This document shows positions 9,915 to 17,802 of a DNA stretch of 64,000 nucleotides, in pieces. The position numbers were made by a program, and so were the translations under genes. The stretch comes from Methylophilus sp. 14 (GTDB taxonomy: Bacteria > Pseudomonadota > Gammaproteobacteria > Burkholderiales > Methylophilaceae). The notes below the pieces were generated by a model that did no database searches, was not told the DNA's origin, and was given only the letters and a program-made list of their open reading frames with translations. Within the stretch, counting starts at the first letter, position 1. Each line of letters begins with the position of its first letter. The stretch is taken from contig NZ_JADKYS010000001.1 in assembly GCF_015354345.1 (NCBI RefSeq), positions 620,001 to 684,000 of the forward strand. The letters run 5' to 3'.

Positions 9915-10695
9915 TTAGGTAAGCCAGTTCAATCTCGCTAAAGCCAGCCTGTTTGCGGGCCTCCATATTGAATGGGGGCCTTAATTTTGGCGCCTGGTAT
10001 TGCTGGCGCAACGCCTCAAACGTTTTGACGATGTCTAGCCCACGTTGATCACATAAATACTGGAACCAGCGGTTGCCAATCGCCACATGGCCGATTTCGT
10101 CACGCAGGATAATGTCCAGGATGGCGGCCGCAGCATGGTCACCCGCTTGCGCCAGTTTCTGTTTGAGTGGCGGCGTGGCATCCAGTCCGCGGGCTTCCAT
10201 GGTGCGTGGCACCAGCGCCATACGCGCCAGCACATCAGATTGGGTTTTTTCGACCATCTCCCACAGGCTGTTGTGGCCATCAAAGTCACCATAATCAAAC
10301 CCCAATGTCTGCAGGTGCGCGCGTAGCAGCGAGAAATGGTAGGCCTCTTCTTTGGCGACTTGCAGCCAGTCACGGTAATAGTCTTGCGGCATATCGGCAA
10401 ACCGCCAGATGGCATCCAGTGCCAGGTTGATGGCATTGAACTCAATGTGCGCCAACGCATGAATGAGCGCAGCCCGGCCTTCGGCCGTGTTCATGGCACG
10501 ACGTTGCACTTGTTTGGGCTGCACGAGTGCGGGTTTGTCTGGACGGCCAGGGATGGATTGTGCAGGTGCGCCTAGTGTGGCATGTATGTCAGGGTGGAGT
10601 GTTGCCTCCCACAGCAAGGCAACTTGCTGGCATTTCTCTTGCGGATCACTAAGGGTCAGTGCTTGTAGGGCGAGGGTTCTCAGGCAGGATGTCAT
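9898..10695 (-). CDS. Ferritin-like domain protein, DUF455 family
   Basis: A 265-aa protein of the DUF455 family, a ferritin-like four-helix fold with a probable di-iron site. Iron-ligand type motifs are visible: HIEFNAINLALDAIWRF (residues 85-101), AKEEAYHFSLL (about 113-123) and DEIGHVAIGNRWF (about 192-204). Some DUF455 members are related to MiaE-type tRNA hydroxylases, but no activity can be assigned here. The start overlaps the end of the histidine kinase gene by 47 bases, so it may be co-transcribed with the two-component system. Confidence 0.88.
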   Translation of the reverse strand: MTSCLRTLALQALTLSDPQEKCQQVALLWEATLHPDIHATLGAPAQSIPGRPDKPALVQPKQVQRRAMNTAEGRAALIHALAHIEFNAINLALDAIWRFADMPQDYYRDWLQVAKEEAYHFSLLRAHLQTLGFDYGDFDGHNSLWEMVEKTQSDVLARMALVPRTMEARGLDATPPLKQKLAQAGDHAAAAILDIILRDEIGHVAIGNRWFQYLCDQRGLDIVKTFEALRQQYQAPKLRPPFNMEARKQAGFSEIELAYLSGDSA

Positions 10696-12085
10696 AGCGT
10701 TGGAATTTTACCGTGAATTGGCTGCCGATGTGATGCGTGATTGGATGAGGCAGCCCTGCTGAAACAGTGATGCTGGCATTGTGGTGTTCTGCAATTTCGG
10801 CAACGATGGCTAGTCCTAGCCCGCAGCCATTGCCCTGGTTAGGATCGAGTCGATGGAAGCGTTCAAAAATGAGTGCTGTCTGGTCGTCAGGAATGCCGAC
10901 GCCGCTGTCCGACACCTGTAGCACCAGGGATTGCTCACTTTGCCATAGGCGGATCACAATCAGCCCTTGCTCGGGCGTATATTGAATGGCGTTTTCCAGC
11001 AGGTTGTTCAGCATTTCTGACAGCATTAATGCATCGCCTAATACCTGATCATGCTGGGTTTCAATCAGCACTTCCAGTTCCAGTTGCTTATCAGATGCCG
11101 GGCCTATCCAGCGCGCGCACTCCTCAGAAATAATACTGGTCAGCGAGACTGGCTGAAACACCAACTGGCTGCTGGCGGCATCGGTCCTGGCCATGCTCAG
11201 CAGGCGCTGGATCAGGTGTGATAAACGCGTTGTGCTACGCAGCATGTAATTCAATGGCTCTTGCACCGCTTCTGGTGGATGGCTTCTAAGCGCCAGTTCA
11301 GCCTGGGTTTGCAGGCCTGCAATCGGCGTGCGTAGCTGGTGTGAGGCATCGGCAATAAATTGCTGTTGTTGCTGTAACCCCGCTTTCACCCGTGACAGCA
11401 GGGCATTCATGGCTTGCAGCAATGGATGTAGCTCCAATGGCGAGGAGCTAGTATCCAACGGGCTGAGGTCGCGGTGCGAGCGCTGATGCAATGACTCCCT
11501 GAGGTCTTGCAAGGGTTTAAGTGCAAAGTGTATGCCTAACTCAATCACAATAGCGGCTAAGAGCATCATCAGCACTTGCGGCAGGAGCATTTCTTCCACC
11601 ATTTCTGCCACCATGGCATCACGTTTGCCGGTGGTTTCTGCCATGGTGATCAGGATGTTACGTGCATCAGCAGACTTGCTTTCAGGCAAGCCAAACGTCA
11701 CGGCGCGAATTGCTTCGCCTTTATACAGGTTGTTGTAATAAATCTGCTGGTTGCCTGCGGGCGGTTTGGCCGGGAGTGGCAGGTTGGCCTCGCCAAACAC
11801 CAGCTTACCTTGTGGCCCGCTGATGCGGATATAAATGCGGTCACCTTCGTTGTAACTGAGCAGGTGACTGGCGACCTCCGGGATCTCAATTTTGACTTCA
11901 TTGTTGGCGTCTATAATCACTTCATCGGCCAGCGCGAGCACTGTACGCAATAAGGATTGATCGTAGGCTTGCGTCGCATAGTGCAAGGCGCGTGAGTAGG
12001 AGAGGGCAGCAGAGACCCCGAGCACCAGCAACATGGGTAGCAATAGCCACAAACGCAGCTGGTTTTTGAGTGAGCGTGGTCCCAT
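10649..12085 (-). CDS. Two-component sensor histidine kinase (QseC/TctE-like)
   Basis: Inner-membrane sensor kinase of 478 aa. Two membrane helices (about 11-30 and 169-187) flank a periplasmic domain of the 2CSK_N type found in TctE-like sensors. The HisKA domain has the phosphorylatable His249 in ASHQLRTP. The ATPase domain shows the N box (NNLLENAIQYTP), G1 (DSGVGIPDD) and G2 (GNGCGLGLAI). It follows the response regulator gene by 15 bases and is surely its partner. The signal is unknown; QseC, PmrB and TctE are the nearest described types. Confidence 0.92.
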   Translation of the reverse strand: MGPRSLKNQLRLWLLLPMLLVLGVSAALSYSRALHYATQAYDQSLLRTVLALADEVIIDANNEVKIEIPEVASHLLSYNEGDRIYIRISGPQGKLVFGEANLPLPAKPPAGNQQIYYNNLYKGEAIRAVTFGLPESKSADARNILITMAETTGKRDAMVAEMVEEMLLPQVLMMLLAAIVIELGIHFALKPLQDLRESLHQRSHRDLSPLDTSSSPLELHPLLQAMNALLSRVKAGLQQQQQFIADASHQLRTPIAGLQTQAELALRSHPPEAVQEPLNYMLRSTTRLSHLIQRLLSMARTDAASSQLVFQPVSLTSIISEECARWIGPASDKQLELEVLIETQHDQVLGDALMLSEMLNNLLENAIQYTPEQGLIVIRLWQSEQSLVLQVSDSGVGIPDDQTALIFERFHRLDPNQGNGCGLGLAIVAEIAEHHNASITVSAGLPHPITHHIGSQFTVKFQRYDILPENPRPTSTDP

Positions 12086-12100
12086 GGTCTTAATGAGTCA

Positions 12101-12778
12101 TTACAGGCTTAAGTGTTCCGCTTCCAGCATGTAGCCCAAACCGCGTACTGTACGGATATGGGCGCCACTGGGTTCAATTTTTTTGCGCAGGCGGTGGATA
12201 TATACCTCAATGGCATTATCACCTAAGGTTTCGTCCCAGTTGCACAAAGACTCCATGATTTGCTCTTTGGCAATGATTTTACCCATGCGCATCATCAAAG
12301 TTTCCAGCAGGTTGAGTTCGCGTGCTGACAGGGTGATGAGCTGGTCATTAATGCTGGCCAGTTTATTGGCGACGTCCAGTTTCAGGTTGCCGCATTGTAA
12401 TGGCAGGTTGTTGCCCAGTTTGCTGCGGCGTATCAGTGCTCGCACGCGCGCTTCAAGCTCTTCGAGGTGAAACGGTTTGGTCAGAAAGTCATCTGCGCCC
12501 AGGTCCAGCGCTTGCACGCGCGTGGCGACATCTTCACGCGCGGTGAGAATCAGCACGGCAATCGCGTTAGCCTGCTGGCGCAGGTGTGACAGCAACTGCA
12601 TGCCGTCCATGGTGGGTAAGCCCAGGTCCAGAATCACCATGTCGTATACATCATCCTGAATCGCTCGTAAGGCTTGCTTGCCATCGGTGACGTGGTCAAC
12701 CGCGTACTGTGACTGGCTGAGGGCACGTACCAGTCCGTTTGCAATCACTAAATCATCTTCCACAATTAATAAACGCAT
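12101..12778 (-). CDS. OmpR-family response regulator (QseB/TctD-like)
   Basis: A 225-aa regulator: receiver domain with acidic pocket Glu7-Asp8-Asp9, phospho-acceptor Asp51 (VILDLGLP) and the conserved Lys in DDFLTKPF, then a winged-helix DNA-binding domain ending in VRGLGYMLE. The frame is open upstream to 12934, but the receiver domain begins exactly at the ATG at 12778, so that start is chosen. Four GYAAG half-sites at 11-bp spacing lie 60-100 bases upstream and are a plausible autoregulatory operator shared with the divergent small exported peptide gene. Confidence 0.93.
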   Translation of the reverse strand: MRLLIVEDDLVIANGLVRALSQSQYAVDHVTDGKQALRAIQDDVYDMVILDLGLPTMDGMQLLSHLRQQANAIAVLILTAREDVATRVQALDLGADDFLTKPFHLEELEARVRALIRRSKLGNNLPLQCGNLKLDVANKLASINDQLITLSARELNLLETLMMRMGKIIAKEQIMESLCNWDETLGDNAIEVYIHRLRKKIEPSGAHIRTVRGLGYMLEAEHLSL

Positions 12779-12839
12779 CGCTGATATCCGCTCGTCTGAA
12801 TATGTCCAGTGTACCTCAATGCTGCCGGGTTTTTCGTTT

Positions 12840-12877
12840 GTAAGTTTGCTGCAAGCCAAGCGTAAGTTAGCTGTAAG
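12840..12877. promoter_or_regulatory. Probable response-regulator operator: four half-sites with 11-bp phasing
   Basis: On the plus strand GTAAG, GCAAG, GTAAG and GTAAG begin at 12840, 12851, 12862 and 12873, exactly 11 bp apart. On the other strand this reads CTTAC-N6-CTTAC-N6-CTTGC-N6-CTTAC, close to the tandem CTTAA boxes of PmrA/QseB-type regulators. It lies between the regulator gene and the divergent small exported peptide. A weak -10-like TATTGT (12888-12893) follows on the plus strand. Confidence 0.65.
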
Positions 12878-12975
12878 GAGAGCGGCGTATTGTGCAGGTG
12901 TGGACAATGAACAGCTTGCCACGATGCCAAGCAAATACAGAATATTAAATAAGCAGCAGCGATTAAGGAGCGATC

Positions 12976-13161
12976 ATGATCAAGACCCTGTTAGTCATGT
13001 CGGGATTTATTTTTTCAGCCTATGCCTTGGCCGGGACTAACCCCTCGCCACATGATCAGGTTGAAATGCAAAAACATTTGAAAGTAGCCAGACACGCTGT
13101 CGCGCAGCCAGCGGTCAGCTCCCAAAAGGAGGTTGACAAAAAAACTGCGCAAACCAAGTAA
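12976..13161 (+). CDS. Small exported protein, 61 aa, unknown function
   Basis: Predicted signal peptide MIKTLLVMSGFIFSAYALA leaves a mature peptide of about 42 residues that is hydrophilic and rich in Lys, Gln, Ser and Ala (for example QKEVDKKTAQTK). It is preceded by a strong ribosome-binding site (AAGGAG, 12965-12970, 5 bases before the ATG) and followed by an inverted repeat and an intrinsic terminator, so a real gene is likely despite its size. No family is recognised. Its divergent position behind the response-regulator operator suggests control by that two-component system. Confidence 0.75.
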   Translation: MIKTLLVMSGFIFSAYALAGTNPSPHDQVEMQKHLKVARHAVAQPAVSSQKEVDKKTAQTK

Positions 13162-13169
13162 CTGTGAAG

Positions 13170-13210
13170 TTGCCTAAGCGCGCTGAATTCCCTGCAGCGC
13201 GTTGAGGCAA
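13170..13210. repeat. 16-bp inverted repeat after the small exported peptide gene
   Basis: Arms 13170-13185 and 13195-13210 pair at 14 of 16 positions around a 9-base loop. No T-run follows, so it is not a classical terminator by itself; it may stabilise the 3' end of the mRNA or bind a protein. Confidence 0.6.
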
Positions 13211-13241
13211 TCAGCGGTTTCGTGTGTATCCTCTCACTTTG

Positions 13242-13266
13242 ACCACGCGTAAGCGTGGTTTTTTTT
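13242..13266 (+). terminator. Intrinsic terminator of the small exported peptide gene
   Basis: ACCACGC / GCGTGGT stem with a short loop followed by eight T residues on the plus strand. There is no matching T-run on the minus strand, so it acts in one direction only. Confidence 0.88.
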
Positions 13267-13274
13267 GCCTGGCA

Positions 13275-14159
13275 TTAATGCAGTTGCAGAATGTCCAGCT
13301 TGCCTGCTTTCATATCTGGCACCAGCAAATGATGGTCGTCCTGCGTCAGCGCAATATCGGCGGCCGATTGATAGCCCTCTTTAATCAAGCTGACTTTATG
13401 TTGCGGGTCAACACGGAATAGTTTGCCGGACTTCCAGTCGCTGACATAAATGTTACCGTTTGCCTGCTTAACAATCCCGTCACCGCCGCCAAAACCGCTA
13501 GCCACTTCGTCCAGTTTTTTCGTCAGCAGGTTGTAGTCATAAAGCACGCCAGAGGTGAAGTCGACTAACAGCAGGTGTTCGCCTTTGGCATCGGCCAGCA
13601 AACCATTAGGCGCTAAAATACGTGCATCCATGCTGCCATCCAGCAATAAGCTCAGCTGACGCTGGGGTGTGACTTTATAAATAATGCCGCCTTTACCGCT
13701 ACCCAGAATATCACCACTGTCACTGATATACAGATTGCCATTGGCATCTGCACTCAAGTCGTTGAGGAATTGCGGCACTTTGGGAAAGTCAGTCGCTGCC
13801 AGAAATACCTCTGCACTGGCGGTGGGCTGGTTCAGGGCCACACGCAGCACGCGTGCCTTGTCAGCAATATATAAATCATTGCCGATGATAATCAGGCCTT
13901 TGGGGTCATCCAGGCCTTGCACTAGTACCGAGGTTTTGCCGTGGTCGATGACGCGGATCTGGCCGTCACGATCCTGGCCAAAGCCATTGATTTCAGACAC
14001 GTAAATTTTGCCATCGGCAGCTTGTACCACAGACTCAGGCGTTAACAGGCCATTCACCGGCTCTAACCCATGTGCCTGGCTGTGGCTGCTGAGGGTGAGC
14101 AGCAGCGCGGCCAGTACGCTGGAAACCAATATACGGTGAACACGATGGGCAAACAACAT
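13275..14159 (-). CDS. Exported SMP-30/gluconolactonase-like beta-propeller protein
   Basis: Signal peptide (about residues 1-29, ending SSHSQAHG) followed by an NHL/SMP-30-like propeller with repeated blades of the form DGKIYVSEINGFG, ANGNLYISDSGDI and ANGNIYVSDWKSG. Family members include lactonases and sugar-binding periplasmic proteins; no catalytic assignment is possible by eye. The chosen ATG at 14159 has AGGAG five bases upstream; an in-frame GTG at 14165 lies inside that ribosome-binding site. It is the last gene of the five-gene minus-strand unit starting at 17641, 8 bases after its neighbour. Confidence 0.82.
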   Translation of the reverse strand: MLFAHRVHRILVSSVLAALLLTLSSHSQAHGLEPVNGLLTPESVVQAADGKIYVSEINGFGQDRDGQIRVIDHGKTSVLVQGLDDPKGLIIIGNDLYIADKARVLRVALNQPTASAEVFLAATDFPKVPQFLNDLSADANGNLYISDSGDILGSGKGGIIYKVTPQRQLSLLLDGSMDARILAPNGLLADAKGEHLLLVDFTSGVLYDYNLLTKKLDEVASGFGGGDGIVKQANGNIYVSDWKSGKLFRVDPQHKVSLIKEGYQSAADIALTQDDHHLLVPDMKAGKLDILQLH

Positions 14160-14167
14160 AAACACTC

Positions 14168-14752
14168 CTAGAAAAAGGCTTTGGGTTGGCTTAAGGTGTT
14201 GATGCTATTGCATAACGCCTGATAGGTTTGTACCGGGGCTTGCGACACGGATTGCTGGAACACCTGATTCTGCTGTAATTGCTGGATCACCTGGTCAAAT
14301 GCACGCTGGTAGGACTGATGGGTAAAGTACTCTACGTTATAAGTCAGCCAGCCGCGTGATTGACCTTCGCCTTTAACGGTCACCAGTGGTTTGCCCAGTG
14401 CGCTGTCAGCTGCGGGCTGGTTGTAGACTTTGGCGGTGATTTCGCTATAAAAAACACCGGTTTGCGGGTTGTAAAACATATTGGGTTCAATCACCACCAG
14501 TGCCTGGCCTTTCGCCTCAGCCTCGCAACTGGACGTGGTGTATTTTTGTGCCTGGAAGCTGCTTAAGCCCACGGTTTCGGCGGCTTCGGCACGGTTATGC
14601 CAATAGTTGAGGTAAGGGTTCAGCAGGCGGACCGGATGCTGGTAAAAAGACTCTGGCACCTGGATGACCAGGGCAGGGGAGGTCTCTGCCTGACTCAGGC
14701 TAATCCAGCCCAGGCAGAGCGCGCCAGTGATAGACAATAACATGCGTTTCAT
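14168..14752 (-). CDS. Exported protein of unknown function, 194 aa
   Basis: Signal peptide MKRMLLSITGALCLGWISLSQA followed by a soluble domain of about 172 residues. I do not recognise the family. Two cysteines (in SSCEAEAKG and QALCNSINTL) could form a disulfide in the periplasm, and the C-terminal half is rich in Gln and Tyr. A strong ribosome-binding site (AGGAG, 6 bases before ATG) supports the start. It sits between two beta-propeller genes in the flavocytochrome-containing unit and is probably a structural or assembly partner of it, by context only. Confidence 0.75.
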   Translation of the reverse strand: MKRMLLSITGALCLGWISLSQAETSPALVIQVPESFYQHPVRLLNPYLNYWHNRAEAAETVGLSSFQAQKYTTSSCEAEAKGQALVVIEPNMFYNPQTGVFYSEITAKVYNQPAADSALGKPLVTVKGEGQSRGWLTYNVEYFTHQSYQRAFDQVIQQLQQNQVFQQSVSQAPVQTYQALCNSINTLSQPKAFF

Positions 14753-14787
14753 ACATTGCTCCTGAAAAAATACTTTGCAGCGTGTGG

Positions 14788-15999
14788 TTACAGGCTGCGA
14801 ATACGGTAAATCCAGCCGGTCAGGTCATCTGACACATAGAGCCAGCCATCGGCACCGACAATCACATCTACCGGTCGTCCCCAGGCTTGTTTGCCTTGTA
14901 GCCAGCCACTGATAAATGGGACGCTTGCCACTGGCTGTTGGTTCCTGAATTGTACACGCAGCAAGGCGTAGCCGCTGGGTTGTTTGCGGTTCCAGGAACC
15001 ATGCAAGGCCACAATCGCATCCTGTTTGAGATCGTCAGGCAGTCGGCTTTGATGTAAAAAGGTGATGCCTATGGGCGTACTGTGTGCCGGCAGTGTCAGT
15101 GCGGGTGCTTGCACCTGTTGGCAAACACCAGTTTCGCCTACAAAATTGGGGTCTTGCATAAGTTGCCCCGGCTGTGCCGGATTCGCCCAGCAATAGGGCC
15201 AGCCATAATGCTGGCCTGCTTCAATCTTGTTCAGGTGTTCTGGCGGCAAGTCGTCATCGACCACACCATTTTTTTGTCCGCTGCGGTTATCTGCGCCATT
15301 GTTGGTGGCAAACATTTCGCCGCTTTGTGGATGCCAGGCAACACTTTGGCTGTTGCGTAGTCCGCGCGCCCAAATGGCACTTTGTGCATGGCGGCCAACG
15401 GTCAGCAAGGCGCCTGCGGGCCGACCATCCAGGGTGTAGCGCAATAGCGTGGCGCGCGTCGGATTGTCTTCAACGCAGACATTACAACTGGAGCCGACAT
15501 TGATAAACAGGTAACCATCCGGCGACAGTTTGAGTGTTTTCAGACTATGGCCACCACTGGGCAAGTTGCGGATAAAGGGTTGCGGTGCGCCCCAACTATC
15601 GCCTTGCTTAGCTAGCTTGACCACGCCGGTTTGCTCGGCCACCAGCAAGTCTTCGCCCAGTAGTATCAGGCCGTGTGGTGCGTTGAGGCCTTGTGCAATG
15701 ACTTCTGCTTTACCTTGTGCATTTAAACGCACAATACGGCCGGTGTCGGACAAACTGACTAATAGCCGCCCCTGGCTATCTAGCGCCAGCATGCGCGGTG
15801 CACCCAGGGCACTCACATCACTAAAACGCTCAATCTTGAGCCCGGCCGAGACTTCCAATGTCGATAAGGCAGCATCTACCGCTGGTGTTTGCGCCATGGC
15901 GTAATGCAAACCAATCGCCATACACAAACCCGTGACTGCAATCAGCAGCAAGCGCGAGACTTTATTAGGCGGAGAGGTTTGCGCGTGTACCGTGGTCAT
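14788..15999 (-). CDS. PQQ-type sugar (sorbosone/glucose) dehydrogenase-like protein
   Basis: A 403-aa six-bladed propeller of the glucose/sorbosone dehydrogenase family with an N-terminal hydrophobic helix (about 17-36) that anchors or exports it. Family motifs include GRLLVSLSDTGRIVRL, a GHSLK histidine, the EHLNKIEAGQHYGWPYCW block and the C-terminal GRPVDVIVGADGWLYVSDD. Relatives oxidise sugars or alcohols with PQQ in the periplasm; the true substrate is unknown. Its start overlaps the stop of the flavocytochrome flavoprotein (ATGA), so the two are translationally coupled. Electrons could pass to the cytochrome c encoded first in the unit. Confidence 0.85.
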   Translation of the reverse strand: MTTVHAQTSPPNKVSRLLLIAVTGLCMAIGLHYAMAQTPAVDAALSTLEVSAGLKIERFSDVSALGAPRMLALDSQGRLLVSLSDTGRIVRLNAQGKAEVIAQGLNAPHGLILLGEDLLVAEQTGVVKLAKQGDSWGAPQPFIRNLPSGGHSLKTLKLSPDGYLFINVGSSCNVCVEDNPTRATLLRYTLDGRPAGALLTVGRHAQSAIWARGLRNSQSVAWHPQSGEMFATNNGADNRSGQKNGVVDDDLPPEHLNKIEAGQHYGWPYCWANPAQPGQLMQDPNFVGETGVCQQVQAPALTLPAHSTPIGITFLHQSRLPDDLKQDAIVALHGSWNRKQPSGYALLRVQFRNQQPVASVPFISGWLQGKQAWGRPVDVIVGADGWLYVSDDLTGWIYRIRSL

Positions 16000-17291
16000 G
16001 TCAGTGTGTCTGCCCAGATGTTTTCTGCCCAGGCTTGTGCGTATTGGCCTTCCTGTGTGCTGGCTTTGGCTGACACGCCGCCACCTTCGGCGGATACCAT
16101 GGATTTTTTGGCTGGGTCATAACGATAGACATTGGCCACATGCATGGCTTGCTGGTCATCGACAAAGCTATAGCAGGTGTTAGCGAATACCGGCAGCGGG
16201 TTAGGTGCGTTGCCCATTTGCAAATCTATGATAGCAGCGGCGCATACTTTTGCCTGCGAGGTGGCCATATGGGCAGATTTTGGCAACCCGGCCGAAATAC
16301 TGTCACCTATGATATGCACATCCGGCTGCAAGCTCGATGCATAAGTAACAAAGTCGACTTCGCACCAGCGGCCATCCACATTATTCAGGCCAGCCACTTG
16401 TGCCACTTTGCCCGCCAGTTGCGGCGGAATCACATTCAGCACGTCTGCTTTTACCGTTTCAAAGTCGGTTTTAATGGTTTTACTGGTGGTATCCAGTTGC
16501 AGGATTTCGCTATTGTTATGGTATTCAATGATTCCTTGGTAAGTGCCATTAAAGCTTTGCAGGAACAAGCCTTTTTTGGAGGTAATGTCGGCATTGGCAT
16601 CCAGAATCAGCACTTTGCTGCGAGGCTTGTGCTGTTTGAAATAATGCGCGACCTGGCAGGCACGTTCATAGGGGCCGGGCGGGCAGCGGTAGGCACCGGT
16701 TGGGATTGTCATCACAAACACGCCGCCATCCGGCATACTTTCCAGCTGTTGTCTGAGTTGCAGCGTTTGCTTGCCCGCTTTCCAGGCGTGCGGAATATCG
16801 GCCACAGGCGCGGGCATGCCTGGAATCTTGCTGACATTAAAGTCCACGCCAGGCGCCAGTATCAGCCGGTCATAGCTGAGGTTGCCGCGCGTAAGTTGCA
16901 CTTGCTTATTAGCGAGGTCAACCGAAGTCACGCTGTCTTTGACCCAGTGTAGCCCATGCTGTTTGCGTGATAAGTCATAGCCAAAACTTAACTGATCCAG
17001 CGTGCGGCTACCACCCAGCACCAGGTTGCTTTGCGGGCAGGAGATAAATTGCGGGTTAGGCTCAATGATGGTGACTTTGAGGTTGCCCATGCTCCATGCG
17101 CGTAAATATTTGGCGGCAGTGAGGCCCGCAAAGCCTGCGCCCACAATCACCACATGGCCCAACGGTGGTTTGCTGGCACGCGCAAAGGCGGGCAGGCCAT
17201 AAAAGGCGAGTCCGCCATAAATCACCGAGCGCATAAATTGCCTGCGTGAGGGCGTGTGTGGCTGGCTGGCCAATATTGAATCGTGTGTCAT
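15996..17291 (-). CDS. fccB: Flavocytochrome c sulfide dehydrogenase, flavoprotein subunit (FccB-like)
   Basis: FCSD flavoproteins oxidise sulfide to sulfur in the periplasm and pass electrons to a c-type cytochrome. The 431-aa protein has a Tat signal (RRQFMRS at 16-22), an FAD-binding motif VIVGAGFAGL (48-57), the cysteine for covalent FAD linkage (Cys85 in FISCPQSN), the two active-site cysteines Cys203 (YRCPPGPYERA) and Cys373 (NTCYS), and the C-terminal FCSD domain. All key residues known from Allochromatium FccB are kept. It overlaps the cytochrome stop (TAATG) and the next start (ATGA), so it is the core of a coupled unit. Confidence 0.88.
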   Translation of the reverse strand: MTHDSILASQPHTPSRRQFMRSVIYGGLAFYGLPAFARASKPPLGHVVIVGAGFAGLTAAKYLRAWSMGNLKVTIIEPNPQFISCPQSNLVLGGSRTLDQLSFGYDLSRKQHGLHWVKDSVTSVDLANKQVQLTRGNLSYDRLILAPGVDFNVSKIPGMPAPVADIPHAWKAGKQTLQLRQQLESMPDGGVFVMTIPTGAYRCPPGPYERACQVAHYFKQHKPRSKVLILDANADITSKKGLFLQSFNGTYQGIIEYHNNSEILQLDTTSKTIKTDFETVKADVLNVIPPQLAGKVAQVAGLNNVDGRWCEVDFVTYASSLQPDVHIIGDSISAGLPKSAHMATSQAKVCAAAIIDLQMGNAPNPLPVFANTCYSFVDDQQAMHVANVYRYDPAKKSMVSAEGGGVSAKASTQEGQYAQAWAENIWADTLT

Positions 17292-17641
17292 TATTGCGCC
17301 CCCTGAAATGATTGATGTGGCAAAGCCTGTGGCGTTTGTCTGGGTTGTTGCGCGAAATAGCTTGCCAGTGCCGTGATTTCTGCGCTGGTCAGGCCTTTGG
17401 CGTGGTGGTGCATGACCGTGGACGACACCGAGCCATCCTTAAAGCCCTGCATGCGCTGTACAAAATAATCCTGATTGAGGGCGGCTAGCGTAGGCGTGCC
17501 GCCCAGGCTATTGCCGTTCGGGCCGTGGCAGGCAGCACAAGAGGCCGCGAGGGTGTGAATCGCCGAAGCGTCTTCTGCCTGCGCCGACAGCGTCCATATG
17601 ATGGCACAAGCCCATAACATACTTGCGTATACCTGCTTCAT
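17291..17641 (-). CDS. Monoheme cytochrome c, probable FccA-like electron acceptor
   Basis: A 116-aa periplasmic cytochrome c: signal peptide (1-22, ending LSAQA) and one heme motif CAACH (residues 35-39) in the class I context TLAASCAACHGPNGNS. Methionines following the heme (for example MQGFKDGSVSSTVM) can provide the distal ligand. A TTG-GGG-GAA-AGC stretch in front of the ATG at 17641 acts as ribosome-binding site, so a longer start at 17653 is rejected. Overlap with the FCSD flavoprotein start indicates it is its electron-accepting subunit. Diheme FccA proteins are larger; this is the monoheme type. Confidence 0.88.
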   Translation of the reverse strand: MKQVYASMLWACAIIWTLSAQAEDASAIHTLAASCAACHGPNGNSLGGTPTLAALNQDYFVQRMQGFKDGSVSSTVMHHHAKGLTSAEITALASYFAQQPRQTPQALPHQSFQGAQ

Positions 17642-17740
17642 GCTTTCCCCCAATGTTGTTGTGATGACTCACATTATTGTTAATGGCTGCCCAGGCGAGC
17701 GTGACTATGGTTACACACAGTCGCAAACCAATCGCCTGAA

Positions 17741-17777
17741 AACAAAAACGGCCATGAACCTCATGACCGTTTTTGTT
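17741..17777. terminator. Bidirectional hairpin downstream of the small ankyrin gene
   Basis: Long stem AACAAAAACGG / CCGTTTTTGTT with inner CATGA/TCATG pairing. A- and T-runs flank it, so it can terminate the minus-strand ankyrin gene and any plus-strand reading. Confidence 0.85.
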
Positions 17778-17802
17778 TAATATCGTTGCGAGTTGCCAGC
17801 GA

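Noticed and set aside
12779-12934. Upstream extension of the response regulator to a start at 12934
   Set aside because: The added 52 residues do not resemble any domain and the receiver domain begins exactly at the inner ATG; the region holds the operator half-sites instead.
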